64,000 bases of DNA, taken from Nematopogon swammerdamellus. Its lineage: Eukaryota; Arthropoda; Insecta; Lepidoptera; Adelidae. Both the position numbers and the translations under genes were made by a program. Where the stretch lies: NCBI GenBank assembly GCA_946902875.1, contig OX336344.1, positions 16,885,791-16,949,790 on the forward strand, in the 5' to 3' direction. The notes under the pieces are model-generated. The model saw nothing but the letters and a program-made list of their open reading frames with translations, made no database searches and was not told where the DNA came from. The stretch's first letter is position 1. Every line of letters begins with the position of its first letter. Below, one piece after another: positions 33,545 through 42,389 of this stretch.

Positions 33545-33965
33545 GGACACCTTCGCCCCCAGTCACATGGTGGGCTCGTCTCGGGTGGCCGGTTTTGCTG
33601 CAGCAAAGGCCCAATCGGTTAAACATGCCAAATACAACCAACTCAAGAACAACTACGAGTTTGTGGCCTTTGCTGTAGAGACTCTTGGGGCGTGGAGCCC
33701 GGACGCGATCAGTTTTTCCAAGAAATTGGGAAAATTACTCATTGACGCTTCTGGTGACCGCCGTGCCCGGGCGTATTTCAACCAGCGGATCAGCCTGGCG
33801 ATGATCCAGAGGGGGAACGCCGCTTCCGTCATGGGGACCATGCCTATGGTCCCTATGGACGACTATTTTTATTTATAGTTAGATTTATTTTTATAGTTAA
33901 TTTAGTTATTTTTAGGTCTAGATTTAATTATTTTTGTTAATGTTGTGTGTTCAATAAAGATCTAT
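33545..33965 (+). pseudogene. Non-LTR retrotransposon 3' end with conserved tail
   Basis: 33567-33878 encodes 103 residues ending in the tail described at 545-915: FVAFAVETLGAWSPDA, GKLLIDASGDRRARAYF, QRISLAMIQRGNAASVMGTM and a final DDYFYL. After the stop, an AT-rich UTR carries ttcaataaagatc (polyadenylation-like). The copy begins abruptly at about 33545, as expected from 5' truncation. It is better preserved than the minus-strand copy. Confidence 0.6.
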
Positions 33966-34034
33966 ATTAAGTTTTATAACTAGCATTATGTATTGTTTAT
34001 ATTTAATAAGTGGATTATTGTGTAATAAATAAAT

Positions 34035-34318
34035 AAATGACTTTCTGTATGTGTGTATGTATGTTCCTCCATAACTCTTAAACCGATCATTCGAATTTGA
34101 TGAAACTTAGTACAAGCACATTTGATTATACGGAACATAAGATAGGCTAAATAAAATTAATTTCCGGTTACGCTAATATGTGGCTCTCATACAAACCGAA
34201 TTGTTCCGCGCGCCAAAATAAATGTAACGTAGGAACGCAGCTCGGCCTTCTTTCTTACTTACTTAGTTTCTTCTTTTTAAGTGCGAATTTCACGCGAGCG
34301 AAGCCGCCGACAAAAGCT
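34035..34318 (+). mobile_element. Helitron-like repeat, 3' end
   Basis: Ends cacgcgagcgaagccgccga then caaaagctag: a GC-rich short hairpin about 10 bases before a terminal CTAG, as in Helitron 3' ends. A second such end is at 35150-35199. Both are followed by gatgta-[tc][ga]-ataaa and tttcatttcatttca. No Rep/helicase frame here. Confidence 0.45.
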
Positions 34319-34355
34319 AGAGATGTATGATAAAATACATTTTCATTTCATTTCA

Positions 34356-34692
34356 ATATATACATATCACACACGCTGAATCCCGACAATCGGGGTAAGC
34401 AGAGTAATCGGTGTTGTGCTGCAAGAACTCTGGTAAATTACAGCACAAACCCGACCACCACGTTTCGATAAGTATTCGAACAAGATTCAATCGATCAAGC
34501 AGCAAGTAAGGCACGAAGACCCAACTGCTGCATGACTCGGTCGGTGGAAGTACCGTGCCAAGGTGAGAGGTGGCGAACCTTTCGCCCTTTAGCATTGCAT
34601 CTTGCCCTTATCCCTTAGTCGCCTTTTACGACATGCATGGGGAGAGATGCAGTGGGGCTATTCTTTTTAAGTACCGGCCCCACACGGTACTT
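34356..34692 (-). mobile_element. SINE-B copy, near full length
   Basis: From tatcacacacgctgaatccc to aagtaccggccccacacggt. It keeps caatcgatcaagcagcaagt, which some copies lack. Confidence 0.85.
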
Positions 34693-34942
34693 CATTTCAT
34701 TAGTTTCAGGCAATGGTGACCCTAACTGTAGACGACCTTGGAACTACTGGCTCGGGCGCCCAAGCCTCAAGGCTCACACGCGAATCCTTTAAGCTACTCC
34801 GCTGGAGGTCATTCCTGCTGATCGATGACCTGGACGTGTCGGACGGAGGCTGTACTCGGCTGGCGATGTGTCATACATCAATAATGTGTGCAGGATGTAA
34901 ACGGGGCGGGATGAAGGAGTGCATTATCGACGTGCTATATTT

Positions 34943-35165
34943 TTAACCCCCGACGAAAAAAGAGGTGTGTGTGTGTATGGGTGTGTCTATCTGTGGCATC
35001 GTAGCTCCCAAACGGATGGACCGATTTGGATGCGGTCTTTTTATTAGGAAGCTTGTTTAATCGGAATGGTTCTTAGCTATGTTTGTAATCAAGTAATTAC
35101 GTAATAAGAAAATCAATTATCTTAAAAGGTGGGCCGATTTCCATGCGGATTTTTTAAAATACGAA
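34943..35165 (+). mobile_element. Rep-D copy, 3' part missing
   Basis: tttttaacccccgacgaaaa, ctgtggcatcgtagctccca, ggatggttcttagctatgtt and gtgggccgatttccatgcgg. It then passes directly into the Helitron-like end. Confidence 0.7.
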
Positions 35166-35475
35166 TTTCACGCGAGCGAAGCTGCGGGCAAAAGCTAGTG
35201 ATGTACAATAAAGTATATTTTCATTTCATTTCATTAGTTTCATTCAAGCAATGGTAACCCTAACTCTAGACGACCTTGGAACTACTGGCTCGGGCGCCCA
35301 AGCCTCAAGGCTCACACGCGAATCCTTTAAGCTACTCCGCTGGAGGTCATTCCTGCTGATCGATGACCTGGACGTGTCGGACGGAGGCTGTACCCGGCTG
35401 TAGATGTGTCATACATCAATAATGTGTGCAGGATGTAAACGGGATGAAGGAGTGCATTATCGACGTGCTATATTT

Positions 35476-36020
35476 TTAACCTCCGACGAAAAAGGAGGGG
35501 TGTTATAAGTTTAACGTGTGTCTGTATGTGGTTCGTTCTCAGAAGATCCCTTGGCCAGATCCATGATGGATCTAGTGAGAAATGTATTTCTCATTAGATC
35601 CAGTTTTGAAGGTGTGGATCTACTGAGAACTTTCGTTCTCAAAAGATCCCTTGGCCAGATCCATGATGGATCTAGTGAAAACAATCCGAAAAGTTTTAAT
35701 TTGTGGTTTGTCTGTGGCATCTTAGCTCCGAAACAGATGGACAGATTTGGATGTGGTTTTTTAAAATAGCTTGAAATAAAAGTTAAATTCAAATAAAAAA
35801 AACTCCGACCCTTAAAAATCTAAAATTATTTTCGTTTACTTATAGGAGTCGGGTTACCGCTAAGTAAATAAAATATCAAAATTCAGAGCTGCGCGGGTAT
35901 TTACTCAGCGATCCTCCGACTCCTTGAAGTAAGTAAACGGAAATTCTTTTTGACGTTTTAAGGGAGGAGGGATTTTTTAACGAGGTTTTTTAATGAGGGG
36001 AAATTTAACTTTTTGAACGG
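35476..36020 (+). mobile_element. Rep-D copy with internal insertion
   Basis: Standard start ttaacctccgacgaaaaagg; a block of agatccatgatggatct repeats sits where the GT-rich tract is expected. It then resumes with ctgtggcatcttagctccga and ends in a Rep-D-type foldback (actccgacccttaaaaatc ... taagggagg). Confidence 0.65.
35528..35690. repeat. Two ~50-bp direct repeats containing a palindrome
   Basis: ttcgttctcagaagatccct at 35529 recurs at about 35632 (ttcgttctcaaaagatccct). Each holds agatccatgatggatct, and a third related block (attagatccagttt) lies between. Confidence 0.75.
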
Positions 36021-36194
36021 TTTTCAATAAATAACATTTTATTTCACTTGAATTTTATTTCTAAATGAATACACGTTATTGCGCAATTCACCACAAGAAT
36101 GAATGAAGGAATAAAACAACTAAATCCAGCCACGGTGCGCTTTCTAAAAGAAACGCCATCAATTTGAGCGCAGCAGCGGCGCCGCCGTACTAAG
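36020..36194. other. Unassigned spacer
   Basis: Includes gcgcagcagcggcgccgcc near 36165. No gene. Confidence 0.35.
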
Positions 36195-36558
36195 TGAGGA
36201 GCAACGGAACAAAATCACACATATCCACTTTTTCCGTAAGTGTATTTTTATCGATTCGACATCTTTAGCCTGAAACCTACCGAATAGCAGTTTTATAGTA
36301 TTCAAAATCACACTAATCGCTCCTGTATTATCGCTAGAAATCCAAGGTTTGCATCAGAATCACACATATCCTGGTAAAAAGTCGTATTTTGATGTCAAAC
36401 TCTAAACTTGCGATCATAATTACAGAAATGAAATAGAATAATCATTGGATTGTAAAAATGTGCACCAAAATCACACATATATTAGTTTATTAGTTATTTG
36501 GCTCTCCTGTAAAAAAAAGTTTATGTGGACATGTGTGATTTTGTTCCGTTGCTCCTCA
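36195..36558. mobile_element. MITE with perfect TIRs and subterminal repeats
   Basis: tgaggagcaacggaacaaaa at the left and its exact complement at the right; pairing continues for 28 bp through tcacacat. The motif aatcacaca(t/c)a recurs about four more times inside. aagtg lies beside both ends (taagtg, caagtg), a possible 5-bp TSD if the TIR starts at aggagc. Confidence 0.85.
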
Positions 36559-36835
36559 AGTGTTGTACGTAACGTGCTAACTACAAGTATGTACCGGCCA
36601 CAGTATAGAGCAGCGGCACTATTCTGTTTATATTCACACCTCGCAGCTGTTGTTGACTTTCATGCGCAATAGCATTCATGGTGAATTTAATACCCTCTGA
36701 AGAGCTGAACTAATAGGCTGAACGTGAAATATTGATGATGGATCCACTTTCTATTTATCGAATTGTAAAAAAGTGGCGCCTCATTTAAAATGCTGGTGAT
36801 TAAGATGCCTCAATATTATGGTGGCGGTTAATTTT
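36559..36835. other. Unassigned spacer
   Basis: Nothing recognised. Confidence 0.35.
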
Positions 36836-37105
36836 TAGGGTTCCGTATCCGGTACGGGAACCTATTCCAAGCCTACGCCGCCGTCTGTCTGTCTAGGTAG
36901 CCGGTTGAAGTTTTCACAGAACATGTGTCATTAATTCATTATGGCGTTTATTATATGTGCCAACTAACGTTAAGGGGGTCCCCATACAATAAACGTGCTA
37001 AGAATCGATTACATTACGACGAATATGGTTTTTTGACAGGTATGGTATAGCAGATCTACGGAACTCTCCGTGCGCGAGTAAAACTCGCACTTGACCGATT
37101 TTTTA
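36836..37105 (+). mobile_element. Rep-E copy
   Basis: gggttccgtatccggtacgg, short gtctgtctg tract, aggtagccggttgaagtttt, atacaataaacgtgc and ctcgcacttgaccgatttt. Confidence 0.7.
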
Positions 37106-37609
37106 TTGTAAACTAATAACAATCTTGAATGTAAAATTGCTCTGCAACAAATCCGATAATTATTTCGACGTATCGGCAAACAACACATCGCCTCAAAGCA
37201 TCGATGCATTAGTTAAAACTGACAAAGAAAAGTTTTTTGAGCACCAAAATCACATTTCGAAGTACTTACCCACCTTGCTTCGATAATCAAACATTCTCAA
37301 CTTCCGTGTGCCGAACCAATAAACATAAATTAAAATGACGCCCGAAGAATTCAGAATCCGATACTCGCCGACGCGTTCCGGTACTCCGTACGCTAATTAC
37401 GAAATCCGACTTAGTTCACAAATCCAATAAATCTTCAAACTGCCTCGCTGCTAACTTCCTGCAGCCGCGCCCCATATAAATTTACCTACGGGCCATAGCG
37501 CACGCTACCGCGCCTGCCATGCCAGCCGCCACCCACCCCCGTCTACACACCGTCGCTTCATGAACATACATCCATAGATCCAAAGATTTAAATCGATGTC
37601 AGCCTCGAA
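37106..37609. other. Unassigned sequence
   Basis: No gene seen. A GC-richer part lies at 37440-37560. Confidence 0.35.
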
Positions 37610-37795
37610 TCTCGATAGCTCAGTGGTGCAGACAGTCGACTGTCGCTATTGATTGTTAAGCAACGCTGGGCGCGGTCAGTACTTGGATGGGTGACCGCTC
37701 GACCGTTGGAGGCTGACGGTGGTTCGGATTCCACGTAAAACTGTAGGTCCCTTCCCTTCTTACCTTACTCGGTGGTAGGGTTCAACACGCCCGGT
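37610..37795 (+). mobile_element. SINE-A 5' part, plus orientation
   Basis: Shows the hybrid head clearly: tagctcagtgg (37616-37626, tRNA box A); gttaagcaacgctgggcgcg then gtcagtacttggatgggtga (37655-37697, 5S rRNA internal promoter); ggttcggattcc (37721-37732). It continues into aaaactgtaggtccct and the central block, and is cut at cacgcccgg where SINE-C begins. Confidence 0.85.
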
Positions 37796-38195
37796 AATCC
37801 GGTATGGGTGGCTGAGCTGGAGGGGCCAAAGCGCATGCTCCGACCAGCCAATATCACCTCCGAGAAGGTAGGTGCCATACCGGAGACTTCCCTGGATTGC
37901 TGGCTATACTGGACTAGAGGAGAACACAACCGAGGTTGCTATGCGGCCATCTTACATCCAGTACGGTGGTACCAACCCAGTCGGCTACAAATTGAGCCTA
38001 CCACCTAGTAAGGGGCAAGGGAAGGGACCTACAGTTTTACACCGGTTCCGAACGGTGAAGCAGCAGGTGTAGGTATGCACGTAAATTTTTTCGTCAGAAA
38101 AACGCATTGGTACACGCCGACGGGATTCGAACCGCGGACCTCTCGCATGAGAAGCCGATGCCCAAACCACTCGGCCACCCGCCGCTTGTGGTGAT
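37796..38195 (-). mobile_element. SINE-C, full-length copy
   Basis: On the minus strand: head gcgggtggccgagtggtttg with B box ggttcgaatccc, then tttttctgacgaaaaaattt, ctgctgcttcaccgttcgga, central block, cctctagtccagtatagcca, ggtgatattggctggtcgga and the end cacccataccggatta. It is the reference copy for the family. Confidence 0.85.
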
Positions 38196-38324
38196 TCGCG
38201 TTTGTAGATTATTTGTTCATGTTGTCCCCATGTGGTGCATCACGGGGAAACGCTATTGAACTTATGAATAAGTTGTTTAGCTAGTATGGGGTAGCCGCGA
38301 CAGTCAACGTGCTTATAACTTGGC

Positions 38325-38533
38325 AGTGCGCAGACGGGCGACAAAACTGTCGGCTGACTCTAGTGTTTTCACAACAGTTATGCTTTATTTTCATAATGAA
38401 TCTGCATTGCATGTGAATGGGTATATTGGTAATATCGCGACCACAAGAAATGCATATTCAGTATGAAAACAAAGCATATTGTTGTGAAGACACTCTAGAG
38501 TCAGCCGACAGTTTTATCGCCCGTCTGCGCACT
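38325..38533. mobile_element. Foldback MITE
   Basis: agtgcgcagacgggcgacaa ... gtcggctgactctag on the left is mirrored by ctagagtcagccgacag ... atcgcccgtctgcgcact on the right. Arms of about 70 bp enclose about 65 bp. Confidence 0.8.
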
Positions 38534-38539
38534 ACCTAA

Positions 38540-39265
38540 GTATGTAGCTAGGTATTAAAAATGTATTAAATTATGTATTTTCTATGCGGTGTTATATTAT
38601 GCTCGTCGTAAGGCTTTAACCTGTATTTTTTTTAATGTTTGTCAGAATAGATAATTGCGTATGTCATAAAAATACTCGTATTCAAATTCAACAGTTAAGT
38701 TATTCACTTTTATACTAATGTGAATGAAAGTAAATGAAATATCAAATCAAAAAATTTTTCCTTCAATAGGTTCAGAACTAAACGAAATTCTTTAATGCAA
38801 ATATTTTTTCAGAGAGTTTTATATAATTTATTGTAGACATTCAGGCAGGCCTATGTGCGCAATACTTCAAGTATAAGTAGGGATGTATAATCATACAGTC
38901 GTAATGGCTCGTCTATTCACAACATAACATAGATATCCTAAGGCATTCAAAATTCAAACTCCAAATGAAATAAAACAGAAGTAAATCCAATCCATTTCCA
39001 CTCAGATGTAATCGCTAGGTAGTAACGATTTATCACCGCCACGTTGGCATTTGTACGTGAAAGAAGAACAAACCAAACAAACATTAAACATATTGTGATG
39101 TTGGAACAATTTGCTCATCTCTAGTCAAAAATCGGCTCCGTAATAATCAGTGCGACCTGAAATCATAATTACTTCAATTTCTGACGATAAGGTGGCCATA
39201 AGATTCAGATTGGAAATATTCGGGTAAAAAGTATATTTAAAGTCATAACAAGTGGTACTATGACT
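38540..39265. other. Unassigned AT-rich sequence
   Basis: No repeat or gene recognised. Confidence 0.4.
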
Positions 39266-39935
39266 TATACTTATTCCGCACTCCTGAAGGTCAGGACGAC
39301 TAGACAAAACTGGAGAGGTGTATGTCCAGCCAGGGACGTAAATATAGCTTCCACATGGGGGGTGTTCTGACGAAATAGGGATCGGCTCAACAAAATAAGA
39401 TTATAGTGTTCCTGTTGAGTCGTTCTGTATTTCGGCCTAGAGGGGTACCGATACTGAAAGTTCTATAGTTGTGTGCCAGGCAGGTTGAATTCGAAAAAAA
39501 AAATTGTATATAGTATATAGTCCAGCAGTTATGTACTTTTACCTGGAAAGTATTCCGAAGTTAATGAAACTTTTACAGGTTGTTTGGGGGAACACTAGGA
39601 ATACTATCCTAAGAATTTATCTATATATATATATATTTATCCTTTTCGACCTCGAAGACTCTGTGCTAACTTGGGGATGGGCAAAAATCTCAAATTTTTT
39701 CCTGACTTTTCGCCTATATCTCTTAAACTAAGGATATTTTGTTGACCACATTGCATGACAAGTTTGGGGAGCATTAAATTTTCTAAAATTTCGTTGTTGA
39801 ACCAGCTTTTCAGGCCCAAGATTAAAAGATTAACGAAGATACAGCCGATCAAAGTTAGACAAAGTTTCTTAAAATGTAAAAAATAGCAGAAAAACGAAGG
39901 TTTTGGCCCTATAACTATTTGTTACCATCATTTCC

Positions 39936-40202
39936 ATGTTAATTATGTTGATCACTCATCAATATCAACGTCTTGGAAAACCTATGACCCTAACTAAACT
40001 ATCTCACTCGTTCAAGTACGATCCACAGGATATTCTTTTCCTGCATGCGATAAGTGGGTGTGACACCACCTCAGCACCATTTGGTACTGGAAAAAAGAAG
40101 GTGATGCAGATGTATAGCAAGAACCCTAGCCTTTCAGAGATGTTGGCGATTTTTAAAGACCCCGAGGCCACTGATTTTTATAAACTAAAAATTAAAATCT
40201 AA
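39936..40202 (+). CDS. Small frame with GCDTTS motif, probably a gene fragment
   Basis: 88 codons, beginning inside the left arm and ending between the arms. The conserved part reads ILFLHAISGCDTTSAPFGTG then KKKVMQMYSKNP and LSEMLAIFKDPEAT. I know the pattern F-L-H-A-x-S-G-C-D-T-T-S-x-x-F-G-x-G-K from many uncharacterised arthropod and cnidarian proteins, where a DTD-x-LVLL motif usually precedes it; those look PIN/nuclease-like to me but I cannot name the family. That upstream part is missing here, and the N-terminal ~25 residues come from the inverted-repeat arm. Most likely a captured or degraded piece of a larger ORF. Confidence 0.5.
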   Translation: MLIMLITHQYQRLGKPMTLTKLSHSFKYDPQDILFLHAISGCDTTSAPFGTGKKKVMQMYSKNPSLSEMLAIFKDPEATDFYKLKIKI

Positions 40203-40474
40203 AATTTATGTAAAAACAAACGGAGTTCCGCCACTGGCAGCGGGGCGGACCCAGGCTACCGATGGTCGGGTCCCAAAGAGAGAAACCTCCGGACTATGCG
40301 CGCAGTGTCGAGCAGGGCTGCCTTCTGGATCTTGACCCAACGACTCAGCGAGAGCCTCTCAAGGTGGTCGTCAAGGCTCTTCGCCGATACGACTATGGGC
40401 GCAACGATCGATCAATCGATCGGCATATCGATGGATATTTTTAATATTATTACTTTCCTATTAGGTTTTACTAT
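40203..40474. other. Interior of the hAT-like element
   Basis: Higher-GC stretch (cactggcagcggggcggacc ... gaccc) with overlapping frames 40262-40444 and 40296-40532. I recognise no product. It ends in atcgatcaatcgatcg. Confidence 0.4.
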
Positions 40475-41119
40475 TAGGTTTTCCAAGACGTTGATATTGA
40501 TGAGTGATCAACATAGTTTAACATCGAAATGATGGTTATAGGGTCAAAACCTTCGCTTTTCTGCTATTTTTTACATTTTAAGAAACTTTGTCTAACTTTG
40601 ATCGGCTGTATCTCCGTTAATATTGGGTCTAAAAATCTGGTTCAACAACACAATTATAGCAAATTTAATGCTCTCCAACTTTTTTATGCAATGTGGTCGA
40701 CAAAATATCCTTAGTTTAAGAGATATAAGCGAAAAGCGGAAAAAAATCTGAAATTTTTAGAGTTTTTTGCCCACCACCAAGTTAGTACAGGATCCTTGAG
40801 GTCGAAAACATAGGATAGTATTCCTAGTGTACCCCCAAACAATGTGTAAAAGTGTCATTAACTTCAGAATATTTTCCAGCTACCCCACCTTTTTTCGACA
40901 TGTCGACTGGACTAATAGGATGAAGTTTGAAAATTTAATTATATCTAGTGTAAACTGATTGTCGAAGGGGGGGGGGGTCCGGACCCCCTAAACCCCCCCC
41001 CCCCCCCCCCCTTATATACGTCCCTGTGTCCAGCAGTGGATGTTTACACGCTGACTGACTGACTCGACTAACTATGACTTATCTATGAAGGACAATAATT
41101 TTGTATGGATGAGTTTTTC

Positions 41120-41430
41120 CTTGAACCTTGGAAAAGCGTTTGACAATATTTTTCATAGTCGAAACATTAATTTTACTATCTTTTACAAAGGAAAAGCACA
41201 GTGGTAATGATGATATGCAATTAGACCGATTGAAGTCAGTCAATCCAAATTAAAAATATGTGTAAATCTCTAACAAAAATTCAAAATTATCCCTCCAGCA
41301 CAAATCTCGGAGTGCCGCAAGGAAGTATGCTCGGGCCAGAAAAAAACAAATTGAGCGTGGCTTCAGCAAAGTATATCTCTTTGCTTCTGCAAGCGAACAA
41401 AGAACTTTGCAAAGTGACGTCAAATTGTAC
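41120..41430 (+). pseudogene. Decayed Jockey/CR1-group reverse transcriptase core
   Basis: LGKAFDN near 41133 matches the RT A-motif context (D-x-x-KAFD), NLGVPQGSMLGP at 41305-41337 is the RT domain with GVPQGS, and a shifted frame gives LQSDVKLY near 41410. YADD is lost. Frames are broken between motifs. Confidence 0.65.
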
Positions 41431-42285
41431 AGTCCATAGTCTCTACAGTCTGCATAATAGTAAAAAATAATGTTATCCTGGATGGAACCCCGCGGCGGCG
41501 CGGCCAATTACAGAGAGCATTGTCTCTATTAGGCCGACGCCACACTAAATACTATTCAGAGAGAAAATAGCTATCGTACTATCAGCACTTTTGACAACTG
41601 TAACATTATTGTTCTCAGCTTATAGCAACTACATAGCTTATATATAAGTCAAAAATAAGTCGATAGATGGATAGACAAATACTTCATTGCTCCAAAAACA
41701 TTTAAGTACAGAAACAAGCCAAAGTTATATTTTTATCTGTAGGTATTTACGGAAAAATACAATATGAAAGATGAAAATAAAGCAAATCATATTGAGCATG
41801 TGCTAATGATCGAAGGTGTTAACATGACGTAATATACCTACATTTTTCGGAGCTTAAGAAAGACCCTGCACGATTAGTTTTCATATTGTTATTCCGCTTG
41901 GTAATGGTCGACATTGTGTCTTTTCTGTTACCTATCTCAGAAAGTAGAAATAAAAATATTTGCCATAAAAATATATTCGGTGTACCTATCGCTGCCCTTC
42001 TGTCACACAAATGGATGACCGCCCTAAGCAGAAAGCGTTCTTTTTGCAATCGCAGAGCCGACTATGATGGAAAATATGGTAAAAACAATACCCTCCTTTT
42101 GGCTTCGCCGTACTCGGCTAAAAATACGACAATTTTAACGGTAACAACTCATTTTACAAGATTGCTCAATTTGTAACAGTATTTCGATTTCACAATATTA
42201 TTTCTGTAGAGGTCGATGCATTACTTGCTCAAATGCAGTACATAGTCGTACGTCTACGAATAAAATAGACATTATTTTCAGACAT
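41431..42285. other. Unassigned, with a Rep-H scrap
   Basis: 41685-41720 (tacttcattgctccaaaaac) is a reversed Rep-H 3' end. Frames at 41819-42049 and 41886-42176 overlap on opposite strands and have no recognised motif. Confidence 0.4.
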
Positions 42286-42291
42286 TATTTT

Positions 42292-42385
42292 CCGCCAGCG
42301 CGTTCCCAATTTCGCGGAATTGGCAACGCGCTGGCGGCTCAAGCCGGAGTTCCAGGTTCGAATCCTGGTCGGGACGTATTTTTTT
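42292..42385 (+). tRNA. tRNA-like sequence (pseudogene or SINE head)
   Basis: 42302-42376 folds like a tRNA: acceptor gttccca/tcgggac with one mismatch, D arm cgcg-gaattggcaa-cgcg, anticodon stem ctggc/gccgg, T arm ccagg-ttcgaat-cctgg. A T-run (42379-42385) follows as a pol III terminator would. Against function: the anticodon loop is ggctcaa with G at position 33, and there are four bases between acceptor and D stem. A 13-bp inverted repeat (ccgccagcgcgtt) overlaps its 5' half. Confidence 0.45.
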
Positions 42386-42389
42386 CTCT

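Larger units (their letters stand above)
34689..35770. repeat. ~537-bp tandem duplication
   Basis: ttcatttcattagtttca starts at 34689 and again at 35226. The first ~250 bp of each unit are nearly the same (ccttggaactactggctcgg, atcgatgacctggacgtgtc, gagtgcattatcgacgtgct). Each then runs into a Rep-D copy. The two Rep-D parts differ, so the units have diverged. Confidence 0.8.
39537..40885. repeat. ~430-bp inverted repeat inside the hAT-like element
   Basis: Left arm about 39537-39985, right arm about 40475-40885. Matching landmarks include taggaatactatcct, ctcttaaactaaggatattt, atacagccgatcaaagttag, acaaagtttcttaaaatgta, gatcactcatcaatatcaac and gtcttggaaaacct. The arms differ by scattered substitutions and small indels, so the structure is not recent. 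Confidence 0.88.
39331..41026. mobile_element. hAT-like element with perfect 8-bp TSD
   Basis: Termini are inverted: cagggacgtaaatata left, tatatacgtccctg right. tgtccagc stands at 39323-39330 and again at 41027-41034, an exact 8-bp TSD. Length 1696 bp. CAGGG ends and 8-bp TSDs are the hAT hallmark. The interior holds a long inverted repeat, a conserved small frame, G/C runs near the right end, and no recognisable hAT transposase, so it is non-autonomous. Confidence 0.85.
39270..41065 (+). pseudogene. RTE-type LINE tail interrupted by a hAT-like element
   Basis: Joining the flanks of the insertion gives the frame RLDKTGEVYVQQWMFTR-stop, the same C-terminal end as at 2537-2601 and 50270-50320. 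This independently fixes the insertion boundaries. Confidence 0.75.

Noticed and set aside
37655..37697. 5S rRNA gene
   Set aside because: Only the internal promoter part is present, embedded in a SINE that occurs in several copies.
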